From NCBI RefSeq assembly GCF_002095575.1, contig NZ_MLJJ01000014.1:52483-116482 (forward strand): a stretch of DNA of 64,000 nucleotides. Direction: 5' to 3'. The notes below the pieces were generated by a model. That model worked only from the letters and a program-made list of their open reading frames with translations, was not told the origin of the DNA and ran no database searches. Below are positions 51,809 to 63,065 of the stretch, one piece after another. The position numbers and the translations under genes were made by a program. Source of the stretch: Pantoea septica. GTDB taxonomy: Bacteria > Pseudomonadota > Gammaproteobacteria > Enterobacterales > Enterobacteriaceae. Position 1 is the first letter of the stretch. The number at the start of each line of letters is the position of its first letter.

Positions 51809-52678
51809 TTACTGCTGCGCCGCCTCGCGCAGCCAGTCGCGAAACAGCGTAATCTCCCCGTCGTTGCGCCGCGACTCCTTGGTCATCATCCAGGTCGCGC
51901 GATCGGCGCGCACAAAGCCGAGCGGGGCGATCAGCGTTCCCTCCTCAAGCTCTTTGCGCACCAACAGCCGCGGCGCCACAATCACGCCCAGCCCGTTTTT
52001 CGCCGCCTGAATGCCGAGCGTCAGATTGTCGAAATGCTTGCCCGACCAGAAATTGCCGCGCACCTCGGCGTTTTTCGACCACTCCGCCCAGGCGTGCAGG
52101 CGCGTATCGACGTGGAGCAGGGGAAGCGCAGCGAGATCCTGCGCGCAACGAAAGCGCGAGGCGAACAGCGGCGCGCAGAGCGGGCCAAGATAGTCGTCGC
52201 CGATCAGCGTCGCGTCGATATCCCCTTCGGGCGGCTGCTCATAGCTGAGGATCAGCACGTCGATATGCTCGCTGCGCAGCTGGCTTAGCTCCATCTGCCC
52301 CTGAAAGTGGATCTCGATGTCGGGATAGCGCTGATAAAAGGTGCTGATGCGCGGGATCAGCCACTGCGACAAAAAGCTCGGCGCGCAGGATAGACTGAGA
52401 TGATGGCGCATGCCGGTGCGAATGCTGGCGCAGGTGGTGGAGAGTTCGCTAAAGGCTTTTTGACAGCTGAGCAGCAGACGCTCGCCGTGCGAGGTTAACT
52501 TCACGCGTCCGTTGGTGCGCACGAAAAGCGGCTTGCCCATCCAGCTCTCCAGCTGACGAATCTGATGGCTTACGGCGCTGTGCGTGACGTGCAGGTGCTC
52601 GGCCGCCACGCTAAAGCTGCTATGCAGCGCCGCCTGGTGAAAATGGTGCAGCGCCCTTAGCGGAGGTAGCCGGGTCAT
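51809..52678 (-). CDS. LysR-family regulator, GcvA-like
   Basis: 289 residues: N-terminal winged helix (SFSVAAEHLHVTHSAVSHQIRQLE) and a LysR substrate domain (about 90-285), typical of the GcvA subgroup. The ATG at 52678 (MTRLPPLRALHHF) is chosen over 52684 because AGGGG is seven bases before it. Divergent from the unrecognised gene at 52851 (172-bp gap), its likely target. The pair is inserted between htpG and adk, which are adjacent in E. coli. Ligand unknown. Confidence 0.88.
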   Translation of the reverse strand: MTRLPPLRALHHFHQAALHSSFSVAAEHLHVTHSAVSHQIRQLESWMGKPLFVRTNGRVKLTSHGERLLLSCQKAFSELSTTCASIRTGMRHHLSLSCAPSFLSQWLIPRISTFYQRYPDIEIHFQGQMELSQLRSEHIDVLILSYEQPPEGDIDATLIGDDYLGPLCAPLFASRFRCAQDLAALPLLHVDTRLHAWAEWSKNAEVRGNFWSGKHFDNLTLGIQAAKNGLGVIVAPRLLVRKELEEGTLIAPLGFVRADRATWMMTKESRRNDGEITLFRDWLREAAQQ

Positions 52679-52850
52679 ACTCATCCCCTGTGTAAAAACC
52701 TAACAGGGATTGTCAGTTTATATCATTTTAAAGTCCAGCCGCATTCCGCTAACCTGGCCCGCTGATTATAGCGGGTTGACTGTCAGGCAAAGCTATGCGT
52801 GGTCTGCTGTTGCCGCCATCACCTGACCGATAAAAGAGAACCACGACGCG

Positions 52851-54484
<1,634 letters not shown>

Positions 54485-54491
54485 CGCCGTT

Positions 54492-54516
54492 GGGGCTGGC
54501 AGTGCCAGCCCCTTTT
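54492..54516 (+). terminator. adk terminator
   Basis: Stem GGGGCTGGC / GCCAGCCCC with loop AGT, then TTTT, seven bases after the adk stop. Confidence 0.88.
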
Positions 54517-54595
54517 GCAGTAATTGCTTTTCCCTCTCCCGCTTTCCGCTACAATTCCTCCTGTTTTCACGCATCTTCGCTATCAAGGAATAACA

Positions 54596-55555
54596 ATGAG
54601 GCAAGACAAGCCCGGCGTGTTACTGGTAAATCTCGGTACGCCAGACGCCCCCACAACCGCCGCTGTAAAGCGCTATCTGAAACAGTTTCTCAGCGATCCC
54701 CGCGTCGTCGATACGCCGCGCTGGCTCTGGTGGCCAATCCTTAATGGCGTCATTCTGCCGTTTCGCTCGCCGCGAGTGTCGAAGCTCTACGCCTCCGTCT
54801 GGATGGAGGGGGGCTCGCCGCTGATGGTCTATAGCAAGCAGCAGCGCGAGGCGCTGGCGGCGCGCGTCGATATGCCGGTGGCGCTGGGAATGAGCTACGG
54901 CAACCCCAGCCTGCAGAGCGCGGTGGACAGCCTGATGGCGCAGGGCGTCACGCGCCTGATCGTGCTGCCGCTCTACCCGCAGTTCTCCTGCTCCACGGTG
55001 GCGGCGGTCTGGGATGGTCTCTACAGCGCCTTCAAAACCGCGCGCACCCTGCCGGATATCAACTTTATCCGCGACTACGCCGAACATCCGGCCTATATCG
55101 CCGCGCTGAAAGCCTCTGTAGAGCGCTCTTTCGCGGCCCACGGCCAGCCGGATCTGCTGGTGCTCTCCTATCACGGCATCCCGCAGCGCTTCGCCAGAGA
55201 GGGCGACGATTATCCGCTGCGCTGCGCCGACACCACGGCGCTGCTGCAGCAGGCGCTGGGCCTGCGCGACGATCAAATTATGATGACCTTCCAGTCGCGC
55301 TTTGGCCGCGAACCCTGGCTTCAGCCCTACACTGACGAAACCATGCAGGGTCTGGCGAAGAAGGGCATTAAGCATGTGCAGGTGATGAGCCCGGGCTTCG
55401 CCTCTGACTGCCTGGAAACGCTGGAGGAGATCAACGAACAGAACCGCGAGTTCTTCCTGCATGGCGGCGGCGAAAAGTTCGAATATATTCCAGCGCTAAA
55501 CGCTGACGCAGCCCACATTGAGATGATGGTGCAGCTGGTGAACGCGCGTCGTTAA
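54596..55555 (+). CDS. hemH: Ferrochelatase
   Basis: Inserts ferrous iron into protoporphyrin IX, the last step of heme synthesis; this supplies CyoE and the cytochromes. 319 residues (320 in E. coli); landmarks [11 protein letters not shown], the active-site His in [12 protein letters not shown] and [19 protein letters not shown] at 54596 with AAGGAA upstream. Confidence 0.97.
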   Translation: MRQDKPGVLLVNLGTPDAPTTAAVKRYLKQFLSDPRVVDTPRWLWWPILNGVILPFRSPRVSKLYASVWMEGGSPLMVYSKQQREALAARVDMPVALGMSYGNPSLQSAVDSLMAQGVTRLIVLPLYPQFSCSTVAAVWDGLYSAFKTARTLPDINFIRDYAEHPAYIAALKASVERSFAAHGQPDLLVLSYHGIPQRFAREGDDYPLRCADTTALLQQALGLRDDQIMMTFQSRFGREPWLQPYTDETMQGLAKKGIKHVQVMSPGFASDCLETLEEINEQNREFFLHGGGEKFEYIPALNADAAHIEMMVQLVNARR

Positions 55556-55561
55556 AGCCGC

Positions 55562-55597
55562 GGCGGAGAATGTGCTATCATCCTCCGCCTGTTTTTC
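55562..55597 (+). terminator. hemH terminator
   Basis: Stem GGCGGAG / CTCCGCC (55562-55568, 55583-55589) followed by TGTTTTT. It lies in the short leader before gsk. Confidence 0.75.
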
Positions 55598-55611
55598 TGA
55601 CGGCGCCCATC

Positions 55612-56913
55612 ATGAAATTTCCCGGCAAACGCAAATCCAAACACTATTTTCCCGTTAGCGCTCGCGATCCCTTGCTGCACGCCGCCTCGCAGGAGGTGGA
55701 AGAGGGTAGCTGGGTTGTGGGAATCGATCAGACGCTGGTGGATATCGAAGCCAAAGTCGATGACGCCTTTCTGGTTCGCTACGGCCTGAGCGCCGGGCAC
55801 TCCCTGGTCATCGCCGACGACGTTGCCGAAGCGCTCTACCGCGAGCTGCTGCGCGATAACCTGATTAGCCACCAGTTCGCCGGCGGCACCATCGGCAATA
55901 CGCTGCACAACTACTCGGTGCTGGCCGATGACCGGTCGGTGCTGCTCGGCGTGATGTGCAGCAATATTCAGATCGGCGGTTACGCCTATCGCTACCTCTG
56001 CAACACCTCCAGCCGGGTCGATCTCAACTATCTGCAGGGCGTCGACGGCGCCATTGGCCGCTGCTTTACCCTGATCGACGAGCAGGGCGAGCGTACCTTC
56101 GCCATCAGTCCGGGGCAGATGAACCAGCTGCGCGGCGAAAGCATTCCCGAAGCGGTCATCGCTGGCGCGTCGGCGCTGGTGCTCACCTCTTACCTGGTGC
56201 GCTGCGGCGAAGGCGAGCCGATGCCGCAGGCTACCCTGCAGGCGATTGAGTACGCGAAACGCCACAATGTGCCGGTGGTGCTGACGCTGGGCACGAAGTA
56301 TGTTATCGGCGACAACCCGCAGTTCTGGCGCGACTTCCTGCGCGACCACGTCACTATCGTGGCGATGAACGAAGAGGAAGCGCTGGCGCTGACCGGGGAA
56401 TCGGATCCGCTTCGCGCGGCCGATATGGCGCTGGAGTGGGTCGACCTGGTGCTCTGCACCGCCGGTCCGACCGGCCTCTATATGGCGGGCTACACCGAGG
56501 AGGCGTTCAAGCGCAAAACCAATCATCCGCTGCTGCCTGGCGCGATCGCCGAGTTCAACCAGTATGAGTTCAGCCGCGCGATGCGTCAGCAGGCGTGCGA
56601 GCAGCCGCTACGCATCTTCTCCCATATCGCGCCCTATATGGGCGGACCGGAGAAGATCATGAACACCAACGGCGCGGGCGACGGCGCGCTGGCGGCGCTG
56701 CTGCACGACATCACGGCGAATAACTACCATCGGCAGAACGTGCCGAATTCCAGCAAGCATGCGCGCGAATACCTGACCTATTCGTCGCTGGCGCAGGTGT
56801 GCAAATACGCCAACCGCGTCAGCTATCAGGTGCTTAACCAGCATTCGCCGCGCCTGACGCGCGGCCTGCCGGAGCGTGAAGACAGCCTTGAAGAGTCCTA
56901 CTGGGATCGTTAA
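55612..56913 (+). CDS. gsk: Inosine-guanosine kinase
   Basis: Phosphorylates inosine and guanosine with ATP in purine salvage. PfkB/ribokinase family, 433 residues (434 in E. coli), with the C-terminal signature MNTNGAGDGALAALLHDI holding the catalytic Asp and anion hole. ATG at 55612 gives MKFPGKRKSKHYFPVS as in E. coli. aes, which lies before gsk in E. coli, is absent. Confidence 0.96.
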   Translation: MKFPGKRKSKHYFPVSARDPLLHAASQEVEEGSWVVGIDQTLVDIEAKVDDAFLVRYGLSAGHSLVIADDVAEALYRELLRDNLISHQFAGGTIGNTLHNYSVLADDRSVLLGVMCSNIQIGGYAYRYLCNTSSRVDLNYLQGVDGAIGRCFTLIDEQGERTFAISPGQMNQLRGESIPEAVIAGASALVLTSYLVRCGEGEPMPQATLQAIEYAKRHNVPVVLTLGTKYVIGDNPQFWRDFLRDHVTIVAMNEEEALALTGESDPLRAADMALEWVDLVLCTAGPTGLYMAGYTEEAFKRKTNHPLLPGAIAEFNQYEFSRAMRQQACEQPLRIFSHIAPYMGGPEKIMNTNGAGDGALAALLHDITANNYHRQNVPNSSKHAREYLTYSSLAQVCKYANRVSYQVLNQHSPRLTRGLPEREDSLEESYWDR

Positions 56914-56926
56914 GCCTTGAGGGAAG

Positions 56927-56955
56927 CGGGCAGGCGCCTGCCGGAGCCTGCTTTC
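56927..56955 (+). terminator. Candidate gsk terminator
   Basis: 14-bp perfect palindrome GGCAGGCGCCTGCC (56929-56942) then GGAGCCTGCTTTCTC. The T-run is short, so confidence is moderate. Confidence 0.45.
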
Positions 56956-56994
56956 TCTCCGCGCGGACGCCTTGGTAAAACGGCGATCTGACGC

Positions 56995-58683
56995 TTAAAT
57001 CGGGCACTCGCGTACGATAGGGCGCTCGGCGATCTCTGCCTCAAGCATATGCAGCATGCTGCTGGCGATCTCGCGCTCGCCCATCACGACGCGCGTAGCG
57101 CCGCGCGCCATAATGTACTCCACCTCGTCGTCGTAGTGCGCGCGCGCGATAATCTCGATGTCGTTAAACTTCTCGCGCGCGGTGGTGACGATCTCGCCCG
57201 ACTCGAAGCCGTTGGGAATGGTCAGCAGCAGCCAGCGCGCGCAGTCGAGCCGCGCCAGCTCCATGGTCTCGGCGCGCACCGCATTGCCGAGCACCGCACG
57301 AATGCCCTGTTCGCGCAGCGCCTCGACGCGCGCGCGCGAGTTCTCCACGACGACGAAAGGCACCTCCGCCTCCAGCAGTTTCTGGCCCAGCAGGCTGCCG
57401 ACCCGGCCATACCCGACGATGACCGCGTGGTGGCAGATATCCACCGGAATCTGCATCTCCTCCTCGACCGCCTCTTCCTGCGTCTGCGCCTGACGACTTT
57501 CGCTCCTCGCCAGAAAACGCTCCAGCAGGCTGAACAGGATAGGGTTGAGCATAATCGAGAGGATGGCCGCCGCCAGCACCAGGTTACGCCCCTCGCTGCT
57601 GAGCAGGTTGAGGGAGATGCCGAGGCCGGCCAGAATAAAGGCGAATTCGCCGATCTGCGCCAGGCTGACGGAGATGGTCAGCGCGGTGCGGCGCGAATGA
57701 CCCAGCAGCGTCACCAGCAGCCAGGCGGCGGCAGATTTGCCCAGCACCACAATCACCAACGCGCCAAGCACCGCCAGCGGCTGCTCCACCAGAATCATCG
57801 GATCGAACAGCATGCCTACCGAGACGAAAAAGAGCACCGCAAAAGCGTCGCGCAGCGGCAGCGTATCGTGGGCGGCGCGATGGCTCAGCTCTGACTCGTT
57901 CAGCACCATACCGGCGAAGAAGGCGCCGAGGGCGAAAGAGACGTCGAAAAATTCTACCGCGCCGAAGGCGATGCCGAGCGCCAGCGCCAGCACCGCCAGA
58001 GTAAACAGCTCGCGCGAGCCGGTGGCGGCGCTTTTCGCCAGGATCCAGGGCACTGCGCGACGGCCGACCACCATCATCAGCACCATAAAGGCGGCGACCT
58101 TGCCGATGGTCAGCAGCAGATCCCACGCCAGCAGCTGCGGGCTGGCGTTGCCCTGTTCCAGCATGCCGGCAATGGCGGGCAGCAGCACCAGCGTCAGCAC
58201 CATCACCAGATCCTCGACGATCAGCCAGCCGATAGCGATCTGGCCGCGCTGGCTGTCAATCAGCTGACGCTCTTCCAGGGCGCGCAGCAGCACTACGGTG
58301 CTGGCGGTGGAAAGACAGAGACCGAACACCAGTCCGGTCATCAGCGACCAGCCCAGCCAGGCGGAGAGGCCCATTCCCAGCAGCGTAGCGACGGCGATCT
58401 GCGCCACCGCGCCGGGAATGGCGATACTCTTTACCGCCATTAAGTCCTTCAGCGAAAAGTGCAGTCCGACGCCGAACATCAGCAGAATAACGCCCAGCTC
58501 CGCCAGCTCAGGCGCAAGATTGGTATCGGCGACAAAACCCGGCGTAAAAGGTCCGGCCAGCACGCCCGCCAGCAAATAGCCGACCAGCGGCGAAATACGC
58601 AGCCGCTGTGCGAGCATGCCAAGGAGAAACGCCAGGACCAGTCCCCCGACAATGGTGGTGATCAGCGGTGTGGTGTGATGCAT
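56995..58683 (-). CDS. ybaL: CPA2-family cation:proton antiporter YbaL
   Basis: Inner-membrane monovalent cation/proton antiporter of the KefB/KefC type with unproven substrate. 562 residues (558 in E. coli): twelve to thirteen membrane segments (about 8-385), then a cytoplasmic RCK/TrkA-N domain with Rossmann motif VGYGRVGSLLG. The start MHHTTPLITTI at 58683 is preceded by AAGGAGA. Convergent with gsk. Confidence 0.95.
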   Translation of the reverse strand: MHHTTPLITTIVGGLVLAFLLGMLAQRLRISPLVGYLLAGVLAGPFTPGFVADTNLAPELAELGVILLMFGVGLHFSLKDLMAVKSIAIPGAVAQIAVATLLGMGLSAWLGWSLMTGLVFGLCLSTASTVVLLRALEERQLIDSQRGQIAIGWLIVEDLVMVLTLVLLPAIAGMLEQGNASPQLLAWDLLLTIGKVAAFMVLMMVVGRRAVPWILAKSAATGSRELFTLAVLALALGIAFGAVEFFDVSFALGAFFAGMVLNESELSHRAAHDTLPLRDAFAVLFFVSVGMLFDPMILVEQPLAVLGALVIVVLGKSAAAWLLVTLLGHSRRTALTISVSLAQIGEFAFILAGLGISLNLLSSEGRNLVLAAAILSIMLNPILFSLLERFLARSESRQAQTQEEAVEEEMQIPVDICHHAVIVGYGRVGSLLGQKLLEAEVPFVVVENSRARVEALREQGIRAVLGNAVRAETMELARLDCARWLLLTIPNGFESGEIVTTAREKFNDIEIIARAHYDDEVEYIMARGATRVVMGEREIASSMLHMLEAEIAERPIVRECPI

Positions 58684-59133
58684 GCCTGTCTCCTTGTGTG
58701 CAAATGTATCTGCCTGTAACAATTAAGTTTAAAGCAATGTCTTCATTTTCGCTGTGCTATTTGCGGGATGATAATAAAAAATTTTAAAAAAAAGAGGAAA
58801 GCGGAATCGAACGGCTGTTTTTCTCTGTTTTCTTCAATTCAGGCTGCACTAAAGCAAGCTGGCGCGGCGCGCGATAACAATATCTTGCGGAAAAAAGGCC
58901 GCTTAATGACGATTATCGCGCTGTAATGTGCAAGGATCGGGATTAATTAGGCTCAGGCGCGGCTATGCTGGCCGCTCAGGCGCTTCGCTTGTTTTTGCCA
59001 GGGCGTATCAGGACCCGTTTAGTGCCAGCAATAACGGTGTTTCATCTTGAGTTAAACAGTGGAATATGCGACACAGTGGGTCAGCATGCTGACACCACCC
59101 GGAACGGGACTGCGTAAAATAAGGAGACAGGCT
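58684..59133. other. 450-bp gap between ybaL and ushA
   Basis: No gene recognised. The left half is AT-rich with long A-runs near 58775-58800 and probably carries the ybaL promoter. The right half is the ushA leader. In E. coli fsr lies here; no trace of it is visible. Confidence 0.6.
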
Positions 59134-60888
59134 TTGCTGTTATCACGATGGGCTGCCACCGGCCTTGCGCTGCTGGCGCTGACCCCCATGCTTTCTCAGG
59201 CCGCCGAGCCGGATCGCACTTACCGCTTTAGCATTCTCCACACCAACGACCAGCACGGCCATTTCTGGTACAGCGCGCAGGGCGAATATGGCCTGGCGGC
59301 GCAAAAGACCTTAATGGATACGCTGCGCTACGACGTGCAGGCCAAAGGCGGCGGCGCGCTGATCCTCTCGGCGGGCGACGTCAATACCGGCGTGCCGGAG
59401 TCGGACGCGCTGGAGGCGGAGCCCGATATTCGCGGCATGAACCTGATCGGCTATGACGCGATGGCGCTCGGCAACCACGAGTTTGACCATCCGCTCGAGG
59501 TGCTGCGCAAGCAGGAGAGCTGGGCGCGCTTTCCTTTTCTCGCCGCCAACCTTTACCAGAAAAGCACCGGCCAGCGGCTCTTCAAGCCCTGGGCGATTTT
59601 CAATCGTATGGGGTTGAAGATCGCCGTGCTGGGCCTGGCGACGCCCGATACCGCCAGGCTGGCGAATCCGGCGCATCTGCGCGATATCGAGTTCCGCGAT
59701 CCGGTGAGCGAAACGGAAAAAGCGGTGGCGGAGCTGCGCGCAGGCGAGAAGCCTGACGTTATCGTGGTGCTGAGCCATCTCGGCTATGACGACAACGGCG
59801 AGCACGGCAGCAACGCCCCCGGAGACGTGACGCTGGCGCGCAGCCTGCCGCCCGGCACCGTCGCGATGATCGTCGGCGGCCATTCGCACGATACGCTTTG
59901 CATGGCGAAAGAGAACGAACGGGTAAAAGCCTGGCAGCCAGGCGCAGCCTGCCAGCCGGACAAGCAGAACGGCGTCTGGATTATGCAGGCGGGAGAGTGG
60001 GGCGAATATGTAGGGCGCGGCGATTTTACCTGGCGCAACGGCGAGGTGGCGCTGGAGTCCTACGCGCTGGTGCCGGTCAACCTGAAGCATCAGATCAAAA
60101 ACGCAGACGGCAGCGAAACCTGGCTGACGTATCAGCAGGAGATCCCCAGGAATACCGCCATGATGAAGCTGCTGATGCCTTATCAGAAACGGGCCGAAGC
60201 ACGTCTCAACGTCGCTGTCGGCAGCGCGGCGGGGCCGTTTGACGGCGAACGCGAGCAGGTGCGTTTTACCCAGACCAATCTCGGGCAGCTGATTCTGCGC
60301 GCGCAGATGGCGAAAACGCAGGCGGACTTCGCCGTAATGAGCGGCGGCGGCATTCGCGCCTCGCTGCCGGCAGGCAAGCTGAGCTGGCGCGATCTGCTGC
60401 AGGTGCAGCCTTTCGGCAATCAGGTGGTGTCGGTGACGCTGACCGGCGCCGAGGTGAAGAAGTATCTCGACGTGGTGGCGAACATTAAGCCTGATACGGG
60501 CGGCTTCGCGCAGTTCGCGCACGTCAGCCTGGTGGCGGACGGCAGCACGGTAAGCGACGTGCGGATAAACGGCCAGCCGCTGCAGGAGGATAAAACCTAC
60601 CGCATGGCGACCAACAGCTTTAACGCCGCAGGCGGCGACGGCTATCCGCGCCTCGATACCCATCCGGGCTATCAGAATCCGGGGAATATCGACGCCGAGG
60701 TGCTGCGCGACTATGTGAAAGCCCATTCGCCGCTAAAAGCCACCGACTATGCGCCGACGGATGCGATCCACAGGCTCACGGAAGCGGAGAAAAAGGCGCG
60801 TGAGAAGTCACGCAAGCGCAGCTATCCGCAGATGATTCTGGCGTGGCTCTGGCCATGGGGACGGGAAACGGCGCATAACGCGCCGTAA
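59134..60888 (+). CDS. ushA: Periplasmic 5'-nucleotidase / UDP-sugar hydrolase
   Basis: Hydrolyses nucleotides and UDP-sugars in the periplasm so that nucleosides can be imported. Metallophosphatase motifs HTNDQHGHFW, GNHEFDHP and GGHSHDT, then the C-terminal nucleotide-binding domain (MSGGGIRAS, NSFNAAGGDGYP). The TTG at 59134 is taken as start because AAGGAGA (59121-59127) lies six bases upstream and it yields a compact signal peptide (MLLSRWAATGLALLAL...SQAA). An ATG at 59083 and a GTG at 59059 are in frame without such a site. 584 residues; about 35 more at the C-terminus (KKAREKSRKRSYPQM..., basic) than E. coli. Confidence 0.9.
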   Translation: MLLSRWAATGLALLALTPMLSQAAEPDRTYRFSILHTNDQHGHFWYSAQGEYGLAAQKTLMDTLRYDVQAKGGGALILSAGDVNTGVPESDALEAEPDIRGMNLIGYDAMALGNHEFDHPLEVLRKQESWARFPFLAANLYQKSTGQRLFKPWAIFNRMGLKIAVLGLATPDTARLANPAHLRDIEFRDPVSETEKAVAELRAGEKPDVIVVLSHLGYDDNGEHGSNAPGDVTLARSLPPGTVAMIVGGHSHDTLCMAKENERVKAWQPGAACQPDKQNGVWIMQAGEWGEYVGRGDFTWRNGEVALESYALVPVNLKHQIKNADGSETWLTYQQEIPRNTAMMKLLMPYQKRAEARLNVAVGSAAGPFDGEREQVRFTQTNLGQLILRAQMAKTQADFAVMSGGGIRASLPAGKLSWRDLLQVQPFGNQVVSVTLTGAEVKKYLDVVANIKPDTGGFAQFAHVSLVADGSTVSDVRINGQPLQEDKTYRMATNSFNAAGGDGYPRLDTHPGYQNPGNIDAEVLRDYVKAHSPLKATDYAPTDAIHRLTEAEKKAREKSRKRSYPQMILAWLWPWGRETAHNAP

Positions 60889-60891
60889 TCC

Positions 60892-61113
60892 CGGCGGGAT
60901 AATCACGCGGGGGTAGGGCCCGAGCGCAACGTCCATGGCTTCCAGGCTCGCTCTGCCCGTGCAGATGCGCACCTCATTCAGGAGGTGCGCCCGTTGCCGG
61001 ACCAACGCGCTGCGTTGTTCAAAAACGCTCCCGGCGTGTTCTCCTTGCCGCGGGACGCTTTGCTCCTCGGCCCATGCTGCCCGCAGTTTGATAGCCTGGC
61101 CGTCTGAGAGGTC
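60892..61113 (-). pseudogene. Probable IS110-type transposase remnant
   Basis: About 74 codons on the minus strand without start or stop of their own, reading DLSDGQAIKLRAAW, then FEQRSALVRQRAHLLNEVR and TGRASLEAM. This resembles the D..DA.AI, ..R..LV.QR....NQLR and GRAAL order of IS110-family transposases between the DEDD and C-terminal parts. Only this short piece survives. It fits between the ushA stop and the PACE gene stop; no terminal repeats are visible (IS110 elements usually lack them). The identification is by eye. Confidence 0.5.
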
Positions 61114-61546
61114 AGGCCTCGCAGGCTTTACGTTCGAACCAGCGCGGGCGCAGCCTGTCCCAGACCCAGTTATAGGCCATGGTGTAGGGCAGGAAAAACA
61201 GGAAAAAGGCCACCTCCAGCAGAAACGCCTGCCACAGCGAAATGCCGAGCATCCACGCGGCAATCGGCAAACCGATCAAAATAAAGCCGCCTTCAAAAAG
61301 CAGCGCGTGCAGGGCGCGGATCAGCACGCCGCGATGAATTCTGCCTGGCGGACAAATACGGTCGAAAATGGCGTTGTAAATCATATTCCACAGCATCGCG
61401 ACGGTTGAGAGCATCAGCGCCAGCGCGCCCATCTCAAACAACGGCTTATCCATCGCCCAGGCAGCCAGCGGCGAAACGGTAAGGATCGCCAGAGTTTCAA
61501 ACCCCAGCGCATGTAAAAAGCGTTCTTTCAGCGAACGGGTACGCAT
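61112..61546 (-). CDS. PACE-family biocide/polyamine efflux protein
   Basis: 144 residues with four membrane helices in two repeats of the bacterial transmembrane pair domain: RFLHALGFETLAILTVSPLA and RALHALLFEGGFILIGLPIA. The membrane-embedded Glu of each repeat (ALGFE, LLFEGG) and the WNMIYNAIFD motif are as in AceI, a proton-coupled exporter of chlorhexidine and short diamines. The ATG at 61546 has GGAGG six bases upstream; an adjacent ATG is closer. Divergent from a LysR gene, as AceI is from AceR. Confidence 0.9.
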   Translation of the reverse strand: MRTRSLKERFLHALGFETLAILTVSPLAAWAMDKPLFEMGALALMLSTVAMLWNMIYNAIFDRICPPGRIHRGVLIRALHALLFEGGFILIGLPIAAWMLGISLWQAFLLEVAFFLFFLPYTMAYNWVWDRLRPRWFERKACEA

Positions 61547-61624
61547 CATCAACCTCCAACAGTAAGGCACGCATTCTGGCATCTCCGGATGATAAGATAA
61601 AATGATGACCTATCGATAAAAGCG

Positions 61625-62503
61625 ATGGATGAAATGCGTTACTCACCGGAATCCCTTGAAGCTTTTGTGCAGACCGTCAGCAGCGGCTCCTTTTCCGCCG
61701 CGGCGCGCGCGCTGGGCAAAAGCCAGTCAACTATCAGCACGGCGATCGCCGGGCTGGAGGACGATCTCGGCTTTAAGCTGTTCGATCGCAGCGGGCGTCA
61801 GCCGATCCTGACCGATCAGGGCAGGGGCGCGCTGGCGCAGGTGCAGCAGATCCTGGCGGCCAGCGAGCGGCTCGACGCTCTGGCTATCCGTCTGGCGCAG
61901 GGGGTTGAGCCGCGCCTCAGCTTCGCCGTATCGGACTTCTGGCAGACCCAGCATCATGAGCAGCTATTGAAACAGTTCGACGCGCGTTTTCCGGAGATCG
62001 AACTGGAGTGCATGATCGCCGAAGATGAAGACGTGCTGGATCTGCTACAGGCGGGGCGGGTACATCTGGGCGTGGTGCGCGCCCAGCCCGCGCTGCCGCC
62101 CGATATCGCCGTCGCACGGCTGCAGGTCAATGCGGAAATGGCCATCTATATTCATCGCGATCACCCGCTGGCGCAGCGCGCCGGCCTCACGGAGAGCGCG
62201 CTGGAGCAGGTGCGGCAGCTGCGGCTCAACACCTGGGTTGAACCGCACGCGATTGCGCCGCCGGGACGTGTCTGGTCGGCGCCGACCTATTTGCTGCTGC
62301 TGGAAATGGCGGAGCAGGGATTTGGCTGGAGCGTTCTGCCGCGCTGGCTGGTCACGCAGTTTGGTCATGGGCTACTGCAGGAGCTTGCGCTGCCGGGCTG
62401 GCCGCAGCAAATCGCGGTAGAGGCGATCTGGTCGCGCCGCAATCCGCCGGGACCGGCGGGACGCTGGATGATCGACCAGCTTTGCGCCCAGCCGCGCAGC
62501 TAG
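61625..62503 (+). CDS. LysR-family regulator divergent from the PACE gene
   Basis: 292 residues: winged helix [24 protein letters not shown] (about 22-45) and a LysR substrate-binding domain. Likely regulator of the divergent efflux gene by position (78-bp gap). Ligand unknown, perhaps a diamine by analogy with AceR. Its last four bases overlap the ybaK stop tail to tail. Confidence 0.88.
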   Translation: MDEMRYSPESLEAFVQTVSSGSFSAAARALGKSQSTISTAIAGLEDDLGFKLFDRSGRQPILTDQGRGALAQVQQILAASERLDALAIRLAQGVEPRLSFAVSDFWQTQHHEQLLKQFDARFPEIELECMIAEDEDVLDLLQAGRVHLGVVRAQPALPPDIAVARLQVNAEMAIYIHRDHPLAQRAGLTESALEQVRQLRLNTWVEPHAIAPPGRVWSAPTYLLLLEMAEQGFGWSVLPRWLVTQFGHGLLQELALPGWPQQIAVEAIWSRRNPPGPAGRWMIDQLCAQPRS

Positions 62504-62979
62504 TCGCGTCGCGCGATATCCGCCAGCGGCGCGTCGAGCAGGCGCGCCAGATCCTGCGCCGCCAGCTCCAGATCCAGGCCGCGCTTGCCGCCCGAAACGA
62601 AAATAGTGGTGAAGTCGGCGGCGGAGCGGTCAATCACCGTCGGCAGCCGCTTTTTCTGGCCCAGCGGGCTGATACCGCCAACCAAATAGCCGGTCACGCG
62701 CTGCGCCAGCTGTGGATCGGCCATATCCGCTTTTTTCGCGCCTAACGCTTTCGCCACCTTTTTCAAATCGAGCTGGCTGGCGACTGGCGTAACCGCCACC
62801 GCCAGATGTTTCGCGTCGCCGTTAAGCGCGACCAGCAGCGTTTTATAGACCTGCCGCGCGTCCAGGTTAAGTTTGCGCACCGCCTCGTCCCCAAAACTGG
62901 TTTCCTGAGCGTCATGCTCATAGGGATGAAGGGTAAAGGCGACCTTTTGTTTTTCCAGCAGTTTTACGGCAGGCGTCAT
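62500..62979 (-). CDS. ybaK: Cys-tRNA(Pro)/Cys-tRNA(Cys) deacylase YbaK
   Basis: Trans-editing enzyme that removes cysteine from mischarged tRNA(Pro). 159 residues as in E. coli, with the YbaK/ProX fold: [14 protein letters not shown] at the N-terminus, [10 protein letters not shown] carrying the essential Lys (about 46), and [21 protein letters not shown] is upstream of the ATG. Confidence 0.96.
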   Translation of the reverse strand: MTPAVKLLEKQKVAFTLHPYEHDAQETSFGDEAVRKLNLDARQVYKTLLVALNGDAKHLAVAVTPVASQLDLKKVAKALGAKKADMADPQLAQRVTGYLVGGISPLGQKKRLPTVIDRSAADFTTIFVSGGKRGLDLELAAQDLARLLDAPLADIARRD

Positions 62980-63065
62980 AAACTTCTCCTTATAGGAAAA
63001 ATCCCATTCCTAAATTAAATAAATTAATAGTGGCGAAAGTTTGTGCTTTGCGTAAGAATGGTCTC

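Noticed and set aside
60808..61263. 151-codon minus-strand frame as an intact gene
   Set aside because: Its ends are antisense to ushA and to the PACE gene, with no ribosome site. Only its middle 74 codons show protein-like features, reported as an IS110-type remnant.
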